A stretch of DNA of 64,000 nt, from NCBI RefSeq assembly GCF_001612765.1, contig NZ_BDBB01000002.1, positions 1 to 64,000 on the forward strand, given 5' to 3'. Origin of the DNA: Nocardia arthritidis NBRC 100137 (GTDB lineage Bacteria > Actinomycetota > Actinomycetes > Mycobacteriales > Mycobacteriaceae). Shown here piece after piece: positions 55,925 to 64,000 of this stretch (its first letter is position 1; every line of letters begins with the position of its first letter). The notes below the pieces were generated by a model. That model was not told the DNA's origin. It was given only the letters and a program-made list of their open reading frames with translations, and did no database searches. The position numbers were made by a program, and so were the translations under genes.

Positions 55925-56319
55925 GTACAGGCGCCGAGGACATGGTCGCGCGCGCCAGGGCGCGACTGGAGCGGGTGACACCGGAGCAGGCCGCCGCGGC
56001 GCAGTCCCGGGGTGGACTGATCGTGGACATCCGGCCGCACGCGAACCGGATCGCCGAGGGCGAGATACCCGGCGCGGTAGTGGTCGAACGGATCGTCCTG
56101 GAGTGGCGCTTGGATCCGAACGGCGATCACCGGCTACCGAACCTCACCTCGGACACTCCGGTGGTGATCGTGTGCAACGAGGGCTATGCCTCGAGTCTCG
56201 CGGCGGCCGACGGGTTGCGCCTCGGGCTGCGGCGGGTGACCGACCTCGTGGGCGGCTTCCGGGCGTGGAAGGCGGCGGGCCTACCGGTGGTTACCGGCGG
56301 AACCCCGGCCGTGCCGTAA
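55921..56319 (+). CDS. rhodanese-domain protein
   Basis: The 132-residue protein is a single rhodanese domain: GLIVDIRPHANRIAEGEIPGAVVVER and the active-site loop VIVCNEGYASSLAA with the persulphide cysteine, then VTDLVGGFRAWKAAGLPV. It moves sulphane sulphur to an acceptor. The ATG overlaps the stop of the broken cysteine dioxygenase gene, consistent with a former role in cysteine sulphur oxidation. Confidence 0.92.
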   Translation: MSTGAEDMVARARARLERVTPEQAAAAQSRGGLIVDIRPHANRIAEGEIPGAVVVERIVLEWRLDPNGDHRLPNLTSDTPVVIVCNEGYASSLAAADGLRLGLRRVTDLVGGFRAWKAAGLPVVTGGTPAVP

Positions 56320-56367
56320 GCGGTCCCCGATTCCGGCGATGCGGCGTCACTCGCGCAGCCGCACCCG

Positions 56368-58521
56368 TCAGTAGACGTAGACGACCGCGTTCTCACCGCC
56401 GGTGCAGGTGACGAGCGGCCCCTCGGACAGGCAGTTCATGGTGTAGGACCGGCCGGTGACCGGGCTGGTCGCGACGACCGTGCGCGGTGCGTCCCGAGTC
56501 GCGTTCTGCGCCGCGCCGTTCGCGGTATAGGCGCTGCGCACCGCTTCCGCGAACGCGCAACTGGTCACGGGGGTACCTGTTGCCGACTGGGCGAACGTCC
56601 CGGAGGCGGTTTGGCCCTGGCCGCACGGTTTCGCGCCGGGGGGCAGCGTCACCGGAGTCGTCCTCGCCGAGGTGGAGGTCGCGGGCGAGGCCGACGTGCG
56701 GGCCGGCGCCTGGGTGCTGGGCCGCGCGGCCGGCGCGGGCGCCTCGGAATGGGCGGCGGAGGAGGTCTGCTCGACCTCGCCGGAGCCGAACGACTGCCAG
56801 GCGATCGCGCCGCCGACGGTCAGCGCGACGATGGCGAAGACGGCCACCATGATGGGCAGCGCTATGGAGCGACTCGGACGCGACGAGGAGTAATCGGACT
56901 CGTCGTAATCGTCGTAGCCGTACTCCGGCTCGTCGCGGCCCACCGGATGGCCGATGCGCGCGGGGTAGTCACCGTGCGGCGGATAGTCGGTACGCGTCGC
57001 GTAGCCGTCCTGCCCTGCCGGTTCCAGATACTGGGTCGGGGCCGCGTCCGGTGCGGGAAGATAACCGGATGTGCCCCGCGGGGCGGCCGAGCCGGGTCCT
57101 CGATCCGGGTGGTGCGCGGTCTCCGGGTAGTTCTCGACTCCTGGATGCGGCCCCTCGGCGAAGGCGTAATCAGGCGCCTGGGGGTAAGCCTGCGGCGGCA
57201 CATCGGAATACGGCTGGAACTCGGTCGGTTCCGCATAGCTGCGCGTGGCGGCGGGATCGGCCGACGTGAAGTCCTCCGGCTGTCCCGCATACGACTGCCC
57301 GGATTCGACGTAGTCCCGTGCGGCCGGCTCGGCGAAATTCTGCGGATACACCTGAGTCGGCGGGGCCGGATGCTCCGGTGCCTGCGGGTATCCCGAGGAC
57401 TCCAGGTACGCCTGGGTTTCCGGGTACAGGTGCGCGTCCGGGAAGGGGCGCATCGGAGGCAATTCCACCTCCGGCGTGAACGGCGCTCGCGGCCCCGGGG
57501 AGGGCGGGGTCGTTTCCGCAGGCGGGAGCGGCGTGAACTGGAATTCCGCCGGCCGGATCACCGTCGGCGCGCTCGGATGGATCACTGCGGGAAGCGAGAG
57601 TTCGCCCGTCGATTCCGGCGCGGCCGCCGCACCGGGGCGCTGGGACCGGTCGGGTGCCCGCACCACCAGCATCGGCCCGGTGGCAGGCGCCGCGGTGAGC
57701 GCTGCGCGCGCCGCCCTGGCCAACGCGGTCGCGGTCGGGAAGCGGTCGGCCGGGTCCTTGGCCATACCGCGACTCACCACCTCGTCCAACGCGGCAGGAA
57801 TGCCGGCGGCCTGTGCGCTCGGCCGCGGCGGCGGATCGGACATGTGCGACTTGATCAGCACGTTCATGCTGGCCGACGGGAACGGCGTCGCTCCGGTCAG
57901 GCATTCGTGCAGCACGCAGGCCAGCGAGTAGACGTCGGCGCGGCCGGTCACCGGTCCGACGTCGAAGCGTTCGGGGGCCATGTAGATATAGGAGCCGACC
58001 GCCATGCCGACCAGGGTCACCGCGCTGTCGCCCTCGGTGTGCGCGATGCCGAAATCGGCGAGATATGCGAAATCCGCGTCGGTGACCAGAATGTTCGCCG
58101 GTTTCACGTCGCGGTGCACCAGATTGCTCGCGTGCGCGGCGTCCAGGGCGGAGGCGATCTGCTCGATGATGCCCACGGCGCGGGCGGGGCTCAGCGGCCC
58201 CTGGCCGCGCAACATGGTGCGCAGGTCGGCGCCCCGGACCAGCCGCATGTCGATGAACAGCACGCCGTCGATCACGCCCCAGTCGTGGATCGGGATGACG
58301 TGCGGTTCGGCCAGCCGGGCGGCGGCCTGCGATTCGCGCCGGAAACGCAACTGGTACATCGGGTCTTTGGCGAGTTCTTCCGACAGCAGCTTGACCGCGA
58401 CCGCGCGGTCCTTGACCGTGTCGTATGCCTCGTAGACCTCCCCCATTCCCCCCTTGCCCAGCAGCGACCGCAGTTCGTACGGCCCGAAACGCGTGCCGGT
58501 TCTCGGCCCAGGTTCCTGCAC
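56368..58521 (-). CDS. transmembrane Ser/Thr protein kinase
   Basis: The 717-residue protein has a complete Hanks-type kinase domain: GKGGMGEVYEA, AVKLL (Lys44), HRDVKPAN (catalytic Asp138), DFGIAH (156-161), SYIYMAPER. A long Pro/Tyr/Gln-rich linker follows with many PQAP and YPE-like repeats, then one transmembrane helix (ALPIMVAVFAIVALTVGGAIAW) and an extracellular domain with four cysteines (PCGQG, TSCAF, NCLSE, VTCTG) that could form two disulphides. The design is like the PknD/PknE/PknH group. GTG 58521 has GAGGA upstream. Confidence 0.94.
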   Translation of the reverse strand: MQEPGPRTGTRFGPYELRSLLGKGGMGEVYEAYDTVKDRAVAVKLLSEELAKDPMYQLRFRRESQAAARLAEPHVIPIHDWGVIDGVLFIDMRLVRGADLRTMLRGQGPLSPARAVGIIEQIASALDAAHASNLVHRDVKPANILVTDADFAYLADFGIAHTEGDSAVTLVGMAVGSYIYMAPERFDVGPVTGRADVYSLACVLHECLTGATPFPSASMNVLIKSHMSDPPPRPSAQAAGIPAALDEVVSRGMAKDPADRFPTATALARAARAALTAAPATGPMLVVRAPDRSQRPGAAAAPESTGELSLPAVIHPSAPTVIRPAEFQFTPLPPAETTPPSPGPRAPFTPEVELPPMRPFPDAHLYPETQAYLESSGYPQAPEHPAPPTQVYPQNFAEPAARDYVESGQSYAGQPEDFTSADPAATRSYAEPTEFQPYSDVPPQAYPQAPDYAFAEGPHPGVENYPETAHHPDRGPGSAAPRGTSGYLPAPDAAPTQYLEPAGQDGYATRTDYPPHGDYPARIGHPVGRDEPEYGYDDYDESDYSSSRPSRSIALPIMVAVFAIVALTVGGAIAWQSFGSGEVEQTSSAAHSEAPAPAARPSTQAPARTSASPATSTSARTTPVTLPPGAKPCGQGQTASGTFAQSATGTPVTSCAFAEAVRSAYTANGAAQNATRDAPRTVVATSPVTGRSYTMNCLSEGPLVTCTGGENAVVYVY

Positions 58522-58590
58522 CCGTCATCCTCCGCATCCCGGGCGGGGATCGCACACCGAGATCCGCGGTACGCGACCGGAGCCCACCCG

Positions 58591-59286
58591 TCACAGAGTG
58601 GATTCTCCGGGTGTCACCACCCCCTGGTCAAACGCGAACACGATCGCCGCGGCGCGATCCCGGAGTTCGAGCTTCCCGAAGATATGTCCCACATGACTTT
58701 TCACGGTCACTTCCGAGATGCCGAGTTCGCGGGCGATCTCCGCGTTCACCCGGCCGCGCCCGATCAGTTCGAGCACCTCGTACTCGCGGGCGGTCAGGTC
58801 GGACAGGCGGGCATCGGTGCTGGTGCGCACCGGGCGCACCGTGCGGTAGGCCGACAGCACACGGCCGGTCACCGCGGGGTCGAGCCAGGCTCCGCCGCCC
58901 GCGACCATCCGCACCGCGCGGATGAGGTCCTCGGCGGGCGAGTCCTTCAGGATGAATCCGGCCGCGCCCGCGCGCAGCGCTCCGGACAGCAACTGGTCGT
59001 CGTCGAAGGTGGTGAGCACGAGAACCGGCGGAGCACCGTCGCGCGCCCGCAACATCCTGGTCGCGTCGATGCCGCCGACCCGTTTCATCCGCAGGTCCAT
59101 CAGCACCACGTCGGGGCGGGCCTGGGCCACAGCGGCTTGGACCTCGTCGCCGTCGGCGCACTCGCTGACCACGAATCCGTCTCGCCTGCGCAGGATTCGC
59201 CGCAGGCCGCCGCGCACGAGTTCCTGGTCGTCCACCACCAGCACCGTCACGGCATCTTCGCCACTCGCGGGCGAGGTCAGGCTCAC
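58591..59286 (-). CDS. NarL/LuxR-type response regulator
   Basis: The 231-residue protein has a receiver domain with the acidic pair in LVVDDQELV, phosphoacceptor Asp64 in VLMDLRM and the conserved Lys114 in FILKDS, then a LuxR-type helix-turn-helix: LTAREYEVLELIGRGRVNAEIARELGISEVTVKSHVGHIFGKL. GTG 59286 with GAGG upstream is chosen. It follows its histidine kinase gene by 76 bp in the same direction. It probably regulates the neighbouring ABC exporter. Confidence 0.92.
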   Translation of the reverse strand: MSLTSPASGEDAVTVLVVDDQELVRGGLRRILRRRDGFVVSECADGDEVQAAVAQARPDVVLMDLRMKRVGGIDATRMLRARDGAPPVLVLTTFDDDQLLSGALRAGAAGFILKDSPAEDLIRAVRMVAGGGAWLDPAVTGRVLSAYRTVRPVRTSTDARLSDLTAREYEVLELIGRGRVNAEIARELGISEVTVKSHVGHIFGKLELRDRAAAIVFAFDQGVVTPGESTL

Positions 59287-59362
59287 GACCGAACCTCGCC
59301 GACGCACCGCTCCGCCGTGCGCGACGACGCGCTGTACTCCCGGTCGACTCGATGACGCTCGC

Positions 59363-60676
59363 TCACGAACCCTCCCGTCCGTTCGTCGCGGACCCGGGCA
59401 GCACCGGACACGACAATCCGCCGCGGCCGGGCGCGAGCGGAATACCGGCGCGCACCGACCAGCCGTGGTCCGACGGACCCGCGGTCATGCGGCCGCCGAG
59501 CAGTTCGGCGCGCTGGCGCATGCCGGACAGCCCCATGCCCGCGCCGCGATGGGTGTGCAGTCCGCCGGGCACCGTGTTGTCCACCGTGAGGGTCACCATC
59601 GTCGCGTCCACCGCGAGCCGGACCCGGGCGGACGCGCCGTGCGCGTGCTTGACGACGTTCGCCAGCGACTCCTGACCGATCCGGTACAGCGCGAGCCCGA
59701 CCGCGGGTGACACCGCGCCCACATCGCCGTCGCGGTCGTAACGCACGTCCAGACCCGCCCGCACGAAATCGCCGACCAAGTCCTCGATGTCCTCTACGCC
59801 CGGTTCCGGAACCTGCTTCCAGGGTCGCGCGTCGAGCAGGCCGACGGTGCGGCGGATGTCGGCCATCGCCTGTCTGCCGAGCCGCTCGGCATCGGTCAGC
59901 GCTTCCACGGCTTCGTCCACATCGCGGTCGGTCTGCAGCGCGTGCCGGGCGGCGGTGAGATGCAGCAGCGTGACGCTCAGCGAGTGCGCGATCACGTCGT
60001 GCACTTCCCTGGCGATCCGGTGGCGCTCCTCGTCAGCGGCCTGCGCCGCGCGGATGTCCTGGTAGCCGCGTTCCTGGTAGAGGAAGCGGCGCTGATACTG
60101 CAACATCAGCCCGGCCATCCAGCCGAACGCGATGCCGACCAGATAGGTGGGCAACCCCTCCGGGACGTGGCCGATGGCATCGAAGGCCACCAACTGCAGC
60201 ATCATCGCCACCGTGACCGGGATGCTCACCCGTTTCGGCGCGATCGCCGCGATCTCCCCCGCGGCGGCCACCAGGACGAACGGCGCGAAGTCGGCCGGGA
60301 CCGGTTGGGCGAGGAACAGCGCCTCGGCCGCCATGGCCAGCACGCCGAGCAGCAGCGGGCGCGGCAGCACGCCGAGCAACGCGTGCAACGGACCGAAGGC
60401 GCAGGTCAGCAGGACCGCGATGACCGGGATCGGCGTCGGGAAGTAGCTGTGCCGCTGCACCGCCGCCGCGACCGCCACGGCGAAGACCGCGACGTCGACG
60501 CTGACGATGACCGACGGCGGATAGTCGTAGGGCAGTTCCTCGACGCTGCGCCGGAACGCCGCGATCGGATCGCGCGCGAACTCGGCGCACCGCTCCCGCA
60601 CACGCCGCATCGAGGCCCGCACGCGGCCCGCACGAGGCGTACCGGGCGGTGCTTCGGCTACGCCGGTCGAACCCAT
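59363..60676 (-). CDS. NarL-type sensor histidine kinase
   Basis: The 437-residue protein has about 6 hydrophobic segments in residues 55-195, a HisKA_3 dimerisation motif EVHDVIAHSLSVTLLHLTAARHAL with phosphoacceptor His226, and a C-terminal ATPase domain with LYRIGQESLANVVKHAHG (N box) and GMGLSGMRQRAELLGG (G box). It is the membrane sensor of the two-component pair and phosphorylates the downstream response regulator. It is divergent from the ABC exporter genes. Confidence 0.93.
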   Translation of the reverse strand: MGSTGVAEAPPGTPRAGRVRASMRRVRERCAEFARDPIAAFRRSVEELPYDYPPSVIVSVDVAVFAVAVAAAVQRHSYFPTPIPVIAVLLTCAFGPLHALLGVLPRPLLLGVLAMAAEALFLAQPVPADFAPFVLVAAAGEIAAIAPKRVSIPVTVAMMLQLVAFDAIGHVPEGLPTYLVGIAFGWMAGLMLQYQRRFLYQERGYQDIRAAQAADEERHRIAREVHDVIAHSLSVTLLHLTAARHALQTDRDVDEAVEALTDAERLGRQAMADIRRTVGLLDARPWKQVPEPGVEDIEDLVGDFVRAGLDVRYDRDGDVGAVSPAVGLALYRIGQESLANVVKHAHGASARVRLAVDATMVTLTVDNTVPGGLHTHRGAGMGLSGMRQRAELLGGRMTAGPSDHGWSVRAGIPLAPGRGGLSCPVLPGSATNGREGS

Positions 60677-60834
60677 TCTGTAAGGCTAGCCGTCGCATCC
60701 GGGCCGGTACATCGTCCCGCGAGCGGGCCGCCGCTCCTACCGTGGGCGGAGACGCATTCGGGTCCCTGGCACGACGACAACAAGACCGTCGCGTCCGTAG
60801 CGTGGGCGATAGTTCACAGAGGAAGGCGATGGCC

Positions 60835-61143
60835 ATGTCCTGGACGGATCAGCACGCTCGAACCGACATCGTGCACATCGTGCTCACCCGCGCGGCGCTC
60901 GACCCGGCCGATCCCGGCCTGTTCGAGGGGTTCCCCGACCTGGATCGGCTGTTCGGTGGCGCGGACGGGCTCCTGCTCACGTTGCGCTACCGGTGGAACC
61001 TGCATTTCGCCGCGAAACTCGACCAAGGGCTGACGGCGATGGAGGCCTATCTCGAACTGGCGGCCGAGCAGCCGGTGCTGCGCGCGGTGCTCGACGCGCA
61101 GTATCGTCGCCGCAAACTCGCGTCGGAGGCCATGGCGCGGTAA
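60835..61143 (+). CDS. small protein of unknown function preceding ABC exporter
   Basis: The 102-residue product begins MSWTDQHARTDIVHIVLTRAALDPADP and is predicted helical (GADGLLLTLRYRWNLHFAAKLDQGL, EAYLELAAEQPVLRAVLDA). No family was recognised. AGGAAGG lies eight bases before ATG 60835; ATG 60829 is also possible. It opens the exporter operon opposite the sensor kinase, so it may be an accessory of the transporter. Confidence 0.7.
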   Translation: MSWTDQHARTDIVHIVLTRAALDPADPGLFEGFPDLDRLFGGADGLLLTLRYRWNLHFAAKLDQGLTAMEAYLELAAEQPVLRAVLDAQYRRRKLASEAMAR

Positions 61144-61194
61144 CGCGCGATGAGGAACGAAGAATTGATCGACCGTACGGAGCGGGGGAAAACG

Positions 61195-61898
<704 letters not shown>

Positions 61899-61902
<4 letters not shown>

Positions 61903-61976
61903 GCGGTCAGGGCCGGAGGCGGCAGCGAAGCGTAACCCCGGAGGACCCCGCTCAGGCGAGGAAGGTCACCGCGTGA
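61899..61976 (+). CDS. 25-codon coupling ORF between ATPase and permease genes
   Basis: This ORF starts with ATG overlapping the ATPase stop (ATGA) and ends with TGA overlapping the permease GTG (GTGA). It encodes a basic peptide with no known domain and ends in KVTA, as the ATPase ends in TVTA: the sequence GTCACCGC before the stop is present at both ends, suggesting a small duplication. It probably keeps ribosomes moving into the permease gene rather than making a functional protein. Confidence 0.45.
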
Positions 61977-64000
61977 TCGGCGCAGCGTGGGATCGTCTGC
62001 GGCTGTTCAATATCGGCGAACTGCTCGCCCATCGCGGCCGCACCCTGATGTCGCTGGTCGTGATGGGCGTCTCGGCGTCGCTGCTGGTCGCGGTGCTGAG
62101 CATCTCCGGCTCGGTCACCGGTTCGGTGGACAAGCTGACCCGCGGCCTGGGCGGCAAGGCGCAGCTGGAGGTCAGCGGTATCACCGACGCGGGCTTCGAC
62201 CAGCAACTGCTGCGGCGGATCGCGACCACACCCGGCGTCGCGGTGGCGGTGCCGATGCTGCGGACGCAGATCGGCGCCGGCGCCGACCGCGCGCTGCTGA
62301 TCGGCGCCGATTCGAATATCGGCGCACTGGGCAGCGAATTGACCACGCCGATGAGCGCTTTCACGGGAAAGCTGCTGTCGGTGCCCAACGGGGTGCTGGT
62401 GGGCACGGGACTGGGCCGTGCCGAGGGTGAGCAGTTCACGCTGGGCGGTACGACGGTCACCGTCGCGGGCGTCCTCGATGAGCAGACTTCCGGCAAGCTC
62501 AACGGCGGTCACCTCATCGCCGCTCCGCTCGGGCTCGCGCAGAAGGTCACCGATCGCGCGGGACGGCTGGACTCCGTGCAGATCATTCCCGACGAGGGGG
62601 CCGACCTCGCGCAGGTGCGCGCGGCGCTCACCGAAGCGGTGGACGGGCGCGCCGTGGTGGCCGAGCCGAGTCTGCGCACCGCGCAGGCGGGTGGGGCGAT
62701 TCAAATGGTCCGCTACTCCACCACCATGGCGTCGGCCGCCGCGCTGATCGTCTCGGCGTTCCTCATCTACAACGCGATGAGCATGGCGATCGCCCAGCGC
62801 AGACCGATGCTCTCGCTGTTGCGCGCGATCGGCGGCAAACGCGGACCGATGGTGCGCGATCTGCTGGCCGAGGCCGCGCTGCTCGGCGTGCTGGGCGGCG
62901 CGGTCGGCGCGGCGGTGGGCGTGTTCATGGGCAGCGTCGCGATCGGCACGCTGCCCACCGCGATCGTGGAGTCGGTGGAGGCGCGCACCGAATACTCGGT
63001 GCCCTGGTATGTGATTCCGTTCGCTGTCGCGGCCTGCGTGTTCACCAGTGTGCTCGCGGCGTCGCTGGCCGCGCGCCAGGTGTACAAGGTTCGGCCCATC
63101 GAGGCGCTGGCACCGGTCGGGGCCGGGCGGACCGATACGGCGAGCCCGCTGCTGCGTTGGCTGGCCGTCGTGGCAGGCGGCGGGCTGGCCGGGGCCGCGG
63201 TGCTGATCGCGAGCAGCGATCTCGGCCGCTATTCGCTGACCGCCATCTCGATCTCGTTCATCGCCGCGATCCTGCTCTGTTTCGCCGCCACCGGTCCGAT
63301 CGTGCGGGCCGCCGCGGGAATCGCGCGCTGGTTCCGCGCTCCCGGCGCACTGGGCGCGACCACCCTGGAACGCGCGCCGCGGCGCGTGTGGGCCACGGCG
63401 ATGACGGTGATGATCGGCGTCGGGGCCACCGTCGGCATGAGCGGCGCCTCGAGCGACATGATCGACTCGGCCACGGTCACTTTCACGGATCTGGCGCGCA
63501 ACGACGTCTACATCAGCCCCGCCTCGATGGCGCAGTTCCCGACCGGGCCGCTGCTGCCCGCGGATCTGCGGGACAAGCTCGCGGCGGTGCCCGGCGTCGC
63601 GCATCTCAGCCCGGCCCAGATGGCCTTCGCCACCCTCGGCGGCACTCGCGTGATGCTGCAAGGGTTCCCGCCGGATGCGCGCGAGACCCGGATGCGCATG
63701 CTCACCGACGATTCGGTCGCCCGGCTGTCGGCCGGAGAGGGCGTGGCGATCTCCCGCGACGTGGCGCGCTCGCTGGGCGTCGGTGTGGGCGCGGAACTCA
63801 CCCTGCCGACGCCCACCGGCCCGCACACGGTGCGGGTGCTACAGGTGATCCCGTATTTCTCCGCTATCGCGGGCGTGGTGATGATGGACCTGAACCTGCT
63901 GCGCACCTGGTACGAGCGGCCCGGCGAGACGGTGATCGCCGCCGACATCGCGCCCGGCGCCGATCGCGCGGCGGTGCTCGCGGCGATCCGGCAGGTGGTG
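61973..64000 (+). CDS. FtsX-type ABC exporter permease, 3' end outside window
   Basis: The frame is open from GTG 61973, with AGGAAGG upstream, to the window edge (676 codons). It has an N-terminal transmembrane helix (LMSLVVMGVSASLLVAVLSIS), a large extracellular domain, and an FtsX core with helices around SAAALIVSAFLIYNAMSMAIAQRRPMLSLLRAIG and AEAALLGVLGGAVGAAVGVF. A second long hydrophobic group and an extracellular domain follow (SISFIAAILLCFAATGPIV, then a MacB-like periplasmic part). It should export or process a substrate across the membrane with the upstream ATPase. Confidence 0.9.
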   Translation, partial: MIGAAWDRLRLFNIGELLAHRGRTLMSLVVMGVSASLLVAVLSISGSVTGSVDKLTRGLGGKAQLEVSGITDAGFDQQLLRRIATTPGVAVAVPMLRTQIGAGADRALLIGADSNIGALGSELTTPMSAFTGKLLSVPNGVLVGTGLGRAEGEQFTLGGTTVTVAGVLDEQTSGKLNGGHLIAAPLGLAQKVTDRAGRLDSVQIIPDEGADLAQVRAALTEAVDGRAVVAEPSLRTAQAGGAIQMVRYSTTMASAAALIVSAFLIYNAMSMAIAQRRPMLSLLRAIGGKRGPMVRDLLAEAALLGVLGGAVGAAVGVFMGSVAIGTLPTAIVESVEARTEYSVPWYVIPFAVAACVFTSVLAASLAARQVYKVRPIEALAPVGAGRTDTASPLLRWLAVVAGGGLAGAAVLIASSDLGRYSLTAISISFIAAILLCFAATGPIVRAAAGIARWFRAPGALGATTLERAPRRVWATAMTVMIGVGATVGMSGASSDMIDSATVTFTDLARNDVYISPASMAQFPTGPLLPADLRDKLAAVPGVAHLSPAQMAFATLGGTRVMLQGFPPDARETRMRMLTDDSVARLSAGEGVAISRDVARSLGVGVGAELTLPTPTGPHTVRVLQVIPYFSAIAGVVMMDLNLLRTWYERPGETVIAADIAPGADRAAVLAAIRQVV

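Noticed and set aside
60829..60834. ATG at 60829 as start of the small protein before the ABC exporter
   Set aside because: Only two bases separate it from the GGAAGG sequence, whereas the ATG at 60835 is optimally spaced; not excluded completely.

Overview
The window is very GC-rich, with dense ATGA/GTGA-coupled operons and many GTG/TTG starts. It reads as the chromosome of a mycolic-acid actinomycete, most likely Nocardia or a close relative. The block ilvC-ilvN-ilvB / cfp6-like / DoxX / lppZ-like / gatB / pfkA (about 31.8-48.9 kb) follows the Mycobacterium tuberculosis Rv3001c-Rv3010c order, with ilvD and other genes inserted.

Layout. 0-3.5 kb: the end of an alpha/beta hydrolase, a 39-residue peptide gene, an MFS transporter remnant, a nucleotidyltransferase, an HxlR regulator divergent from a RibD-type reductase, and cspA. 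3.9-15.1 kb: a myo-inositol catabolic locus. A leftward operon (inosose dehydratase-like, sugar ABC transporter, iolC, aldolase, iolB, iolD) diverges from a LacI-family repressor gene followed by iolG. Three palindromes with a GCGC core lie between them. The set covers inositol to malonate semialdehyde plus DHAP; iolA is not in the window. 15.2-17.1 kb: a Nudix hydrolase and a cytochrome P450.

17.2-24.0 kb: a defence island, visibly richer in A+T than its flanks. It holds an HNH nuclease, a translationally coupled DUF262 + HEPN pair, and a NaeI-like restriction endonuclease with a convergent cytosine-5 methyltransferase and a divergent Vsr mismatch endonuclease. 24.2-27.4 kb: two coupled genes of unknown function divergent from an XRE regulator and a GNAT acetyltransferase. 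27.6-31.1 kb: a MoxR ATPase / 45-aa ORF / VWA-protein operon and a double-hotdog thioesterase.

31.5-38.6 kb: branched-chain amino acid synthesis (ilvB-ilvN-ilvC, and ilvD). A leader peptide with Leu-Leu-Val-Ile codons and a U-tract hairpin precede ilvB. Three degenerate palindromic repeats resembling type I-E CRISPR repeats lie in the ilvN-ilvC gap. 38.7-49.9 kb: housekeeping and lipoprotein genes (DoxX, lppZ-like, gatB, pfkA, a lipoprotein hydrolase, a beta-lactamase-like lipoprotein) with an inserted LysR/EamA/NAD(P)-binding/beta-propeller group. 50.6-56.3 kb: an oxidoreductase and TetR gene sharing a TACC-N4-GGTA motif, an ArsR/SRPBCC pair, an orphan P450 lacking the ExxR arginine, a broken cysteine dioxygenase gene and a rhodanese. 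56.4-64 kb: a Ser/Thr kinase, a NarL-type two-component system, and a MacB/FtsX-type ABC exporter running off the right edge.

The most unusual items are the DUF262-HEPN-HNH group, the 36-bp repeat that continues the iolC reading frame past its stop, the CRISPR-like repeats upstream of ilvC, and several very small coupled or well-signalled ORFs. All family assignments come from reading motifs, not database searches.
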